Source: Allolobophora icterica (Eukaryota > Annelida > Clitellata > Crassiclitellata > Lumbricidae). Taken from it: DNA of 64,000 nt. Made by a program: the position numbers and the translations under genes. The notes under the pieces are model-generated. The model searched no databases and was not told where the DNA came from. It saw nothing but the letters and a program-made list of their open reading frames with translations. Of the stretch, positions 18,441 through 29,500 are shown one piece after another (position 1 is the first letter of the stretch; each line of letters starts with the position of its first letter). The DNA is taken from contig OY744608.1 in NCBI GenBank assembly GCA_963556255.1, positions 12,502,519 through 12,566,518 of the forward strand, written 5' to 3'.

Positions 18441-18769
18441 AAATGATGGCATAGAAGCATAGGCCTATAAAACGCCTTTACAAAGTTAACTGGTTCATCC
18501 CCCAAAAATCTTACCTTATTTCTTCTATCTTGATCCATTTCTGACAAACTGTAGTGATAAAAACTCGATCTTTCCCTTCGAGATATTGAGATATTGCCGA
18601 TTCTTTTGACATAAGGTTGACTGCTAGTAGGCCTAATTCTGATATTCTACAAAAAGAGAAAACACAGTCACATGCCAGCAAATGTTGCATCGTCATCATC
18701 TAAGCTTCTCTTTCCTTTTTTAAAAAAATTATCCGGCGCACTGGACAAGGATTCTGGCATTTTTAAATG

Positions 18770-19145
18770 AAACGAACGAAGGAATGAATGAGCGAACAAA
18801 AGAATGAAAGAACGAACGAACGAATGAATGAGCGAACAAACGAATGAAAGAACGAACGAACGAATGAGCGAATGAAGAAATGAACGAAGGAATGAATGAG
18901 CGAACAAACGAATGAAAGAACGAACAAATGAACGAACGAACGAATGAGCGAATGATTGAATGAATAGATAAGCGAATGAAGAAATGAACGAAGGAAATAG
19001 TGAACGAACGAAAGAATGAATGAATGAGCTAACGAATTAGCGAACGAATGAATGAATAAATGAGCGAACAAAGGAATGAACGAATGAATGAACAAGCGAA
19101 TGGACGAGCGAATGAATGAACGAATAAATGAATTAACGAACATTT
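18770..19145 (+). repeat. Degenerate tetranucleotide repeat (GAAC/GAAT)n
   Basis: About 375 bp of CGAA/TGAA tetranucleotides. It gives long spurious minus-strand frames of Ser-Phe-Ile-Arg composition. Confidence 0.92.
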
Positions 19146-19482
19146 TATTAAGAAGCTGCTATGTAGGCATAAATCTTGGTTTTGATCTCACCTTGATTAA
19201 TATCAGCTCGTCCATCATCAAAACAATCCTTTAACTGATATCCTTTTCCCAATACAACATAGTTGTTCGACGTTGTTCATAGGATCCGTGCGGCGTATAA
19301 AATCCTAGACTTGCAGACAATTAGTCATTTAGGTCAACGCCGCGCGTTGTATAAACACGGTCTATGGTAAACCGCTCGCGTCATTAATAACGTTGCTAAA
19401 TCGTGCGTCCTACAGAAAGTGTATTGGCCTACACACGTTTTTAGCTGTTATTAGGTATTGTGCAGGTCAATTACATACAAGT

Positions 19483-20019
19483 AGGGTGCTATTTAAATTT
19501 CGATTTACCGATTGATTGACTGTTCCTAAAACCCTACACAGGACCAGAGGAAATATGCAGAGCTTCTGAGTAGATAATCTGGAGGGGATGTCGTAGAGAT
19601 TTCAATTGGTCGATTGATTGATTGAATGACTAATTAGCTGATTAATTGATTGATTGACCAATTGATTGACTTTTTTAAAAACCTGACATGGTGCCAGAGG
19701 AAATACGCAGAGCTTCTGAGTATATTGTTGTGTAGAATTCGATTGGCTGATTGATTGAATGTGTGACTATTTTGGTCGATTGACGATTGATTGACTAATT
19801 GATTGATAAATTGATTGAAAATGCGTTTAAACCGCTGCATAGGACCGGAGGAAATACAGAGTTTCTGAGTAGATAATCTTAAAGAGATGTGTAGATTTTC
19901 ATTTGACTCATTGACTGATTGAATGACTATTTCGGTTGATTGATGATTGATTGACTAATTGATTGGCTAATTAATTGGCTAATTAATTACTGCCCCCAAG
20001 CCCATATTGGACCCCTACT
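19483..20019 (-). repeat. Polinton right terminal inverted repeat
   Basis: Inverted counterpart of 2376-2762, about 150 bp longer because it holds an extra internal unit (around 19530-19680). The outermost bases mirror the left end. The bipartite tandem structure inside a terminal repeat suggests expansion or contraction by slippage or recombination. Confidence 0.9.
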
Positions 20020-20280
20020 CAAGGGAGTAAGTAAAAGAAACAATAATTAGCGACGCGAAAATCAAACCCCTTCTAGAACCCCAGACCCTTTTCTAAACCC
20101 CAAACGCCATTCTAAACCCCCAACTCCATCCTAAATTCCCAAACCATCTTCTAAGCTCTCAGCCACTCGCACCCGACCCGATACAAAATAGCAACTTCTT
20201 ACTTCAAATCTGACTTATGTAGTTCGGGTTCTGTTCTGTTAATCTCTTTAGCCAGCACAAAGAACCTCTGCACGCCACTG
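20020..20280 (+). mobile_element. hAT-like non-autonomous element, right part
   Basis: This is the right part of the element that begins at 1536. It ends in CCTCTGCACGCCACTG, followed by the duplicated target CTTCCTGA (20281-20288). It begins immediately after the Polinton right end. Most of it (from 20029) is repeated in inverted orientation at 20457-20689, forming a palindrome. Confidence 0.72.
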
Positions 20281-20689
20281 CTTCCTGATCGGATGCGTGA
20301 GGCTACAACGGAACTACGTCGTAGGCGATATAGTGCGTTGGCCTAACTGTTGCTATTAATAGGATAAACATCACATCACATGGCAATGGAGGACTATATA
20401 AGTGGGGTTGTCATGAAGCGGTTTTAGAAGTTCCTCTTGGATTCGATCGATTTTAAAGTGTGCTGGCTAAAGAGATTAACAGAACAGAACCCGAACTACA
20501 TAAGTCAGATTTGAAGTAAGAAGTTGTCATTTTGTATCGGGTCGGGTGCGAGTGGCTGAGAGCTTAGAAGATGGTTTGGGAATTTAGGATGGAGTTGGGG
20601 GTTTAGAATGGCGTTTGGGGTTTAGAAAAGGGTATGGGGTTCTAGAAGGGGTTTGATTTTCGCGTCGCTAATTATTGTTTCTTTTACTT
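20029..20689. repeat. Long palindrome (arms about 233 bp, spacer about 194 bp)
   Basis: 20029-20262 is repeated in inverse at 20457-20689 with few differences; the outer ends are AAGTAAAAGAAACAATAATT and its complement. The left arm is the inner part of the hAT-like right half. The spacer holds the hAT end, its target duplication and a TATATAAG sequence. The right arm is probably a second, truncated, inverted copy of the hAT-like element. Beyond it (20690-20880) is a T-rich tract with a tandem TTTCTTCTACTTTTTGCTCC unit. Confidence 0.88.
20395..20402 (+). promoter_or_regulatory. Possible TATA box upstream of the decarboxylase gene
   Basis: TATATAAG in GGACTATATAAGTGGGG lies about 900 bp upstream of the first recognised coding exon and between the palindrome arms. 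It is the best core-promoter-like match in the interval, but no transcript evidence can be read from sequence. Confidence 0.25.
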
Positions 20690-21185
20690 TTATGTTTCTT
20701 CTACTTTTTGCTCCTAATTATTGTTTCTTTTTCTTTCATGTTTCTTCTACTTTTTGCTCCTTTCTCTAGTTTAATTTTCTTTTCATTTGTTGGTCTTTTA
20801 TTTCTTCTAGTTTTTATTTCTTTTTCGTCTTCTTTTTGCTCATTGCGTTTTCTCTTCTATATTCTTTTATTTCTAAAATAGCTCACCTTAAGTGCTAACT
20901 CGTTGTAAAAGAATTATAAATATTCTTTTCCTTTATCAAGTTTTTATGGTTTCCTTTATTCTGCTTTCCTCGTTCTTTCTTTGACTTCTTCCGTCTTTTC
21001 ATTCTCTTTTCCTGTTTCGGTTTTTCTTTCTTTTTATTTGCTTTCCTTTGTAAAAATGTTTCTATCGGAATGCTAATTTTTATCTGCAGAAGAAAAGCGA
21101 ATACGATCCGTCGCCAGATTCACCGAATTGATCCATTTTCCAATTTCTCCCGACCTCTATTTTTTGACTCCTCACTAATACGACA

Positions 21186-21296
21186 ACCGTCTACCACAAC
21201 TGTCTACCACAACCGTCTACCACCGACGTCTACCACAACCGTCTACCACCGCCGTCTACCATAAGCGTCTACCACAAGCGTCTACCACCATCAATA
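21186..21296 (+). repeat. Short tandem repeat directly before the decarboxylase start codon
   Basis: Eight copies of GTCTACCA with variable 4-6-nt linkers (CAACC, CCGAC and similar) end about 10 nt before the ATG at 21305. If transcribed it would be a structured or variable 5' leader. Confidence 0.85.
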
Positions 21297-21304
21297 GCGT
21301 CGCT

Positions 21305-23555
21305 ATGGATGCCGCAGAGTTTCGTAAGAAGGGTCGAGAGATGGTGGACTACATCGCCGACTACTTGGAGAACATCGGCGAAAGACGGGTCCTACCTGAG
21401 GTGAAGCCCGGCTATTTGAGGGATCTTCTGCCCAACCGGGCCCCAAAGACCCCCGAGCCCTGGACGGACATCATGGCCGACATAGAACGCACCATCATGC
21501 CAGGGGTAGGCCATACATTGTGATTACAACTGAACATTTATATAGAGCCACGCAAAGAGCAAACTAGTCTCTGTGTTAGTCTCATATGACGTTAAATGTA
21601 GGTCTAATTAAGAACCAAAATTGCGTCAGTTCAAAATTGCATTTAAATGCAGAAATCTGTGGCTGGATTTTCTTATCAGCGTAGATTACATTGCATTTAA
21701 TATAAAGAAGTTTACACGATTTTAACATAGAAAGTCATGATTTTTAGGTATGTGCGAATTAATGTTGCATTTAAATCGCTAAATTCGGCTACGGGCTTAA
21801 ACGATGCAGAGTTGAACTGGAGGTGCGTAACATAGAAATGAGATCGGTTGATACATGAACGAAAGTTAACATCTGAATGAATTTAGTTAACATTGGAAAG
21901 AGATCAGTTAACATTCGAATGAGATCAGCTGACATTGAATAGAGATCAATTAACATTGGAGTAAGATCTGCTAAGACTGGAGTTGAATCTGCTAACATTG
22001 GAGAGAAATCAGTTAACATTGGAGTTAGACCTGCTAAAATTGGAATTAGAACAGTTAATAATGCTTGACGCATTTAATATGCTGTTTAAATGTGCTGAAA
22101 TTTTATTCAACAATAATTTATTCTTATGACAGCTAATAATCTTAAAAAATTGTCTTGAAATTATATTTGTCTATAGTTTGTGGACACCTCACTAATTAAG
22201 TCGTATTATTTCCTATACCAAAATTAAAATAACAACACAAATTATAGTGAGTGGAAATGATCTGGTACAAGCATAATTATGCATCCATTAAAAAAGGAAG
22301 CGCACCCGAGAAGCCATTACGTTTATAATGGTTCTCTTGTCAAAATGATCTGTTCGAAGCCTGTGTGCCTAGCGGGTATAATGATTGTTCGAGAACACGG
22401 ATTCACATAGAATTAAAAATGCGAGTACGTGAGATTTGCGGTTTAGTAGACAGCTGGCTGACATTTTATCATTCAAATCAACCATGCTGTTCATTCACGC
22501 AATTAACTAGAATACGTCGTTTACAGTAATCACAGATGGTTCCATTGAAGCAATTATTAGCCCTACCCACTCGAATAAAGCGTCATGATGTCTCGGCCAC
22601 GCCCAACTGCCCCTCCCTTTATAGATCAACACAGCGAAGACCCTACAGGCACTCCCTCAAGCGACCATTTCATCACTCGGCCCCCACCCTCTTCAAACAC
22701 CGTCTAAATTTGGCCGTCACACTACGTGAACCCAGCAGTTCGCTTGTATTTGCTGTACTATCGACATTTGACATCAGTTGACGTGCGTAGGCAGGGAGGG
22801 CTCTACAGCGTGTCAAGGTGCGACACCTTTGCTACCTATGCTGCGTAGGTCTATATATATAGCAGGATTCATCCCCTTCGTCCGTCCGTCCGTCCGCCTT
22901 CTTGTGGGAGGGTCTTTGTACCATGAAGGGAACGCCCTAGCAATTCTACTCCTCCCTTGTACCCTTAGATTTCATGAGTCATCTGGCCAGATCGATCACG
23001 ATCACGCCACTACGAAACCAAGCCGACCTTTTAATTATTTATTTTTAATTATTTCCGAAATCGTGAGTTAGCGTCTATTGTGCACAGTGTTTAATGTTTA
23101 ATTTTTCTACTTAACGTTTATGAACTGAAGGAAATGTAACTTTGTACTCTGCTGGCTCTTTTGACCTATTCACCTTGACCTATTGACCCGACGATAGGTC
23201 TGTCTAACCACTTTTGATTTTGACATGAAGATCAGCTGTTGACTACGACTCACAATTCACAGGATGTCACAAGACTTAGAGACTGACAGAAACAATTAGT
23301 CCAAAGGCAGAGAGACAACGACGCAGGCAATGCCAAAGACACATACAGAAACAGAGACGGACACAGACACAGAGGCAATGGCAGAGACAGAGATAGAAGC
23401 AAAGGTACAGAAAGAGGCAAAGAGGCATAGACAGAGGCAGTAGCAGAATGGAGACAGAAGCGGAGACAGACAAATATAGTGAGACAGACACAGGGGCAAA
23501 GGTAAAGACAGACACATACAGACACAGAATGACTGACAGTCAGCCCAGCCAATCG

Positions 23556-23586
<31 letters not shown>

Positions 23587-26500
23587 ATCTGTGTATATCC
23601 ATTGGTGTCGCTTTATGTCTTTCTCCGTTTGTCTCGGCTGTCTGTCAAGGAATTAAAGGCACTCCTTTACGACTAAAATTGGTCTGTCCATATTCCGATA
23701 GACAGGTGGCAGAGGATTGCCGGTGATTAGTTGTGGTTTAAAACGAAATCCAATTAACCATGACACACTTGTCACGCAGTTGTCGAAGGAACCGTGACGA
23801 TGCCTTTTCTCCTCAGTTTTCAGTTCCACTTTTTCCTAGTAACACAATGACAAACAAGTCATGTAGCGAATCAAACAAACAAAAGGTCTTTCCGTGATTC
23901 ATTCGAATTCATTCACGTGTTAATGCATGTATGTACGTGTGCACGTTTGTCACGTATGTTTGTCACGTATGGATGTATGTATTATGTAGGGATGTATGTA
24001 TGCATGAATTTTGTATATATGTATGCGTATGTATGTATGTATGACATATGTATGTATGTATGTATATATATGTATGGATGTATGTATGCATGAATCTTAT
24101 ATATATGTATGTGTAATGTATGTATTTTTATTTGTATGCATGTATATATGTATGTATTTATGCATGCATATGTGAACTTGTGCATGATCTTATATATGTT
24201 TTATGTGTTGTATGTATGTTTTGATTATTATGTAGCGCCTCCGTGACCCACTTAGTCTTAGATTTCTGTTTGATGAAATGATTCGAGTATCGAGTTCTGA
24301 GTAGTATACTTCGTCAAATGCTGCCCGAATCTGCGGGTAGCATGCGTGCCTTGTTCGTATACAGGGTTTAATAAATGACTGGTATCATTTTACACAGAAA
24401 CGATTGGTTTTTACCGTCACATTAATTGCCATGCCCGAGACCATAGTTACTGAACCCTACAGGCAGACATGACGTGACATCCAGATAGAAAACATACAGA
24501 CATGGTTCTACCGGGTAAAAGTGTCTGCTTCTACCACCATGATTTCATTCTAGCCACTGTTCATCCTATCCTGAGTTGCAATGTTATAGACCTGTTAGAT
24601 ATTTTATCGCCTATGTGAGGTTTTTAATTGGGCGCTGTATAAATAAACGTTTTTTGTATATGCAGCCGAATGGCGCTATAGAAGTTTTGTTGTTCGTATC
24701 TATGGTTGTAGATAACTCATTGGCAGCATCCGCGCTTCCACGCGTACTTTCCAGCTGGAAACTCGTATCCGTCGATCCTTGGAGACATGCTGTCCGATGC
24801 CATTGGCTGCGTCGGATTCTCTTGGGTCAGTTGACATCATTATCATCGTCATCATCATCATCGTCATCGTCATCGTCATCATCATCATCATCATCATCGT
24901 CGTCGTCATGATTATGATAATACTAGACTATTACTACTAATACTACTACTACTACTACAACTACTACTACTACTGTTACTACTACAACTACTAGTAAAAT
25001 GATAATAATAATAATATAAAAATAACGTGCCAGACCTCAAATTTGAATCATGGGGGTAATCCGCCTTTTCATCATCCTCTGCTTCTTCCTGCTTCTCTTC
25101 CTCTGCCTACGTATCTTCCTCCTCCTCCTCCTACACCTAATCCTCCTCCTCCTCTTCCTCTTCCTCCTCTTCGTCGTCGATGTCATCGCCATCTACCTTA
25201 TAGTTATTGTCTGTTCTACAACTGACTCATCGTCATCCTGTAGGGCAGAGGGAGACCAGATAGCATCAGAGATAAGGCAAATGTCACTAGAACGCCCAAA
25301 CGTCATCATATCACTCCCATCCTCAAATCACTCCATTGGTTAAAACTCCCAGAGCGAATCCACTTCAAAGTCCTCCCACTAACCTACAACTCTCTATGAT
25401 ATTCCCAGTCCAAGTAACTCCGTGATCTCTTCACCATCCAGACGAGCCGCTCCACCCGATCATCGTCCTATCTCAGTCTTTCGACCCCCGGTCACCACTA
25501 ATCTCAAGTTCTCCAACTAAGCCATATCCAATACAGCACCACGCCGCCGGAACGATCTCCCTCCTGAGTTCCGCAAATTCTCGGTTCTTCCATCACCATT
25601 GCAACCCGTCCATCATCCTTTTCATGCTCCTATATCTATCACCCCTCGGGCATTCCACTCAAAACCGAAGTCCCCCTTTTCAAGAACTCCTACTAAGACT
25701 CACTGATCCCAAGCTTTCCAATTCTTCTGGCCCTCAACGACACCCCCCTTAACAGCTGCTCTGCCTCCTCTCTTGACCTGCCCCCATGGAAACCGGACTT
25801 GGACTTCCTCTGGACTACTCTTTGGAACCCCTCTGATTTGACGCAGCGCTCGTGAATAGGGTGGTGCCCTGCGCTTGGCCTTCGAGTGGCGCTTTAGAAC
25901 TTTGGAGATTACGATTACGACTACGAAGTGAAAAGCAAGACGAGGAAAGGCAAGGCAAGGCAAGAAGAAATTTAACATAAAACAAAAGTAGTGATAAGGT
26001 ACTATAATGATCTTTGGACGATTTGAAACACAGTGGCAATACAAGCACATGGCAATATGAAAGAACACTGCAATAACTGAAAACGTGTATCGTCTCTGTT
26101 TCCATTGTAGGCGGCCAGTCCCGCGTGCACTGAGCTGGAAACTGTTGTCCTAGACTGGATGGGTACGTTCAAAGTTTTCGACCTTATTAATTCCCGTTTA
26201 TCCGTAAAGAACATAATATTAACAGCACATTACAGCTGAAAACAGAAGCCAACTACCTACTAATGGTGTTACTATAATGCTGTCAATCTCACCACTCCTC
26301 CGTTTGCCTTCTCTGCTGCAGTTCTCCGCTCTCGACTGAAAACCGAACTTTTCAAGCTATCCTATCCTGTTTCTACTTCTGCGCCACCCCACGACCACTA
26401 TCATCAACGCTATCCACTGTAGCGGACTTGAATTGATATAGCGCCGGTGATACACTGGTCTTCCTGACGGGGCTTTAATGTGGTGATGAGAAATTTCGGA

Positions 26501-29500
26501 GATTTACATTACATTACCGTCACTACTGTTATTAGGCCTCGTATACACTCTTTCATCTTCACTCGTTCTGTGGGCCTTGGGGCTGAATGAAAGTGTTTAG
26601 AGACCTCGAGAACCTGTCTACAATTGGGTTTACAATTTTATTAACTTTCTTTGTATCTTTAGATCTATACAGTACACAGGCTATATACAGTGTATGTGCG
26701 GACCATAAATAGTTAACAGGATATACAAACAGATGAATTATTATATGGCAAATAATTTGACCCTGACACACTGCAATGGGAGAACTTTTTTCTCTCGTGA
26801 CTGACACATGTTCTGTTCATTTTTGAAAACAGACACAACTGTCTGGGTATATACAGGATATCCTGGTTATTTAGCTTCGCTTCTTCTAGTGCCAAGAGAA
26901 AGAAGGAAGGAAGGAAAAATGAACAACGAAGAAATAGATATTCAAAACAGATGAATGAATAAATAAATATATCTTTTACAGCGAAGATGATCGGTCTTCC
27001 GCCTATCTTTTGGCATGAGCAGGGATCTGGAGGAGGAGTTATTCAGGTACTTTTAATGTCTGTCTGTCTCTATCTGTCTGTCTGTCATTCAGTCTGCCTG
27101 TCTGTCTCTCTTTGTCTTTCTCTCTGTACCAGAGGCTGGCCAGCTGCCTGTATATCTCCTATTGTCTGTCTGCCAAACCACTTAACACTGTTGAGAGCAT
27201 TCTATCAGACTATACTTGTGGTGTCGCGTTGAACTTGGGATCATGACTTTGTCGTATTATCGTATGAGAAAGTTTTAGAAAGAAGGACTTTTCGTTTAGG
27301 AAAATAAACAGTCGGGATCTCAATTCACACTGAGGCCTAAAAGTCTCTTTAAAAAGTCAGTGAAACCCCATATCAGTTAAATTATAAGGCGGGTACTTCT
27401 ATAGGCCCTAGGAAGTCTATTAGAGCTCATTCAGCATGTAACCTATTTAATTAGCGCATGCAAATTGCAAACTTTAATATATGTACTGTATGTATGCATG
27501 TATGAATTCTTGCATGTATGTATGATTGATTGTATGTATGTATTGATTATTGTATGTTTGAGTGCATGCAGGTATGTTTTTACGTATGTATGCATATACT
27601 GTAAGTGCGTGTTTGAATATAGTAGTAATGGTATTAATACAGTAAGAGCATTGTTACTATTACTAGTCGGTAAACTGAGGTCACATATTTTTTATGTTAG
27701 GGTTCAGCGAGTGAGTGTGTTCTCGTGAGTGTCCTGGCGGCCAGACACGCAGCCATCAGGGACCTCAAGGCCAAGAATCCGAAAGTCGACGAAGGAGTCA
27801 TTCTTAGTCGCCTCGTCGCTTACTGCTCGAAACTGGTAAGCCAATCAGAATCAAGAAGATGTAAAGCCAAGCAACATTTTGTCTTTCGATCGTCTTACTA
27901 GCGGAAGTTAAGATGACTAAAATAAGCAACCAAAGATCTGAAAATGACTAAACAAAAAAACTATTGCATACGTGAATCTCGAAACCTATTTATATATAAC
28001 ATATTTGAATGTCGACGTAATACGCAGAATTGAGTCTCCAAAGATCCCTAGGTTGGCTAAAGCAGCTATAAACTGTACACTCAATGATATATTATGATAA
28101 ACCCAGATGGTAAACTCAGAAGGAAAACCCAGGTGATAATCCAGATGAAAAACCCATTATGATAAACCCAGATAATAATAAACCCAGATGATAAACATAT
28201 ACAATGATAAATCCAGATGATAAACTCAAACCAAACATCCAAAGATCCTAAATAGCCCAACAGCTCATTTCAAAATTGAGCTACAAAATCCACCAGATAG
28301 CCTAAGATAGATGTGAACTATAAACCTGAGACTAAATGTTCAAATATCTTATAGTAATAATGTCATAATGTCATAATGCTGTAAACGTTGCTTCGTTTGA
28401 AAGTAAATTTTGATCAATAATATTCTTCATGTGCAAATGCAGGCGCACTCATGCGTGGAAAAGGCGGGAATGATTAGCATGATCAAAATTAGAGAACTCG
28501 ACACGGATGACGACTTCTCCCTGCGCGGAGAGACCCTTAAGAAAGCCATCGAGGTCAGTACATAGAACATAAAGAGATCATATCATACTTAATTATGTAC
28601 ATTAAGATCGAAATAATCCAACGGCCTGAAATTTGTTACTTAAAGAATGATAGATATTAGGGTTGAGTTTTAGGGTGCTTCAAGGTGTCAGAGTAAGAAA
28701 GGTAATGGCAGTTGGGGTAAGGTAAATTTCTGGGATGAGTGAATGAATTTCCAGAATGAAAATATTAGGGTTAGGTTTTAGAGTGCTTCCAGGTCTGAGG
28801 AAAAATGCAATGAAACGTTGGGTAAGGTAAGGTCGAGGTTATAGAAGGTACGGTGAGGTAAGGTAATCGTTCATCACGATATGCCTCTGTCAACATTAGA
28901 CACCAACCCCATTAGGTCAGGCGAGGCTGAGAAAATAATATAGAAGTGCTTTCAGAGCTCGCGTACGTAGTAACTGGGCTACATAAGCGACCGACTGACT
29001 GAATGTAGTTCTATAGGCCTATCAGACAATCTGGTTAGTCTTGGCTGTACAACTCTTTCTGCTTATATTTTTGACAGGAAGACAGAAAACTTGGTCTGAT
29101 TCCTTTCTACGTAAGTACAGAATACGATATCGCACAAAAAGCATGATTTCATCTTCAGTTAAACACCTGGTCCAGGCAACTTGGTATTTACTTTTGAGAT
29201 AAATTCATGTCCCAGAAGCTCAATTAGCACACGCAGAGGTTGACAAGACGCTGATCCAAGGTTTTCACATGAAATGGATATGTTACAATAGAAAGCACCT
29301 ATAGTATTGAAAAGTAGGGAAAATTACTGTACCAGACAGCGCAGAAATTCCAAGCACTGATATTGCAGACGTTTGCACGTATCTTACCATTCAATCTGTT
29401 TGCACCTGTACTTATGAACTGCAGGAATTGAACCAAAACTTTGAAAATAAAGCTCGTAGGCCTATTTAAACAAACTACTATTTCGCTCAGCTTTTATATA

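Larger units (their letters stand above)
17722..19482. other. Gene-free, repeat-rich right arm of the Polinton
   Basis: No credible ORF. It contains two exact-looking 107-bp tandem copies (17918-18131), three copies of an 85-90-bp unit (18180-18440), a GAAC/GAAT tetranucleotide field (18770-19145) and several TAGGCCTA palindromes typical of the host DNA. It lies inside the terminal repeats, so it belongs to the element or was gained by it. Confidence 0.7.
2376..20019 (-). mobile_element. Polinton/Maverick (adintovirus-like) element, 17.6 kb
   Basis: A large self-synthesising DNA transposon with inverted terminal repeats. It starts AGTAGGGGTCCAATA and ends with its complement (ACCCCTACT). The short direct repeat CAAGG lies outside both ends (2371-2375 and 20020-20024); Polintons usually make 6-bp duplications, so this is close but not textbook. 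Between the repeats lie protein-primed DNA polymerase, integrase, packaging ATPase, cysteine protease, two capsid protein candidates, a PLA2 protein and several virion-protein candidates, mostly on the minus strand, with PLA2 and integrase on plus. About 1.8 kb at the right end (17722-19482) is gene-free and repetitive. The ORFs are mostly open, indicating recent activity. Confidence 0.95.

Noticed and set aside
18668..19143. Ser/Phe/Arg-rich minus-strand frames
   Set aside because: Produced by the GAAC/GAAT tetranucleotide field.
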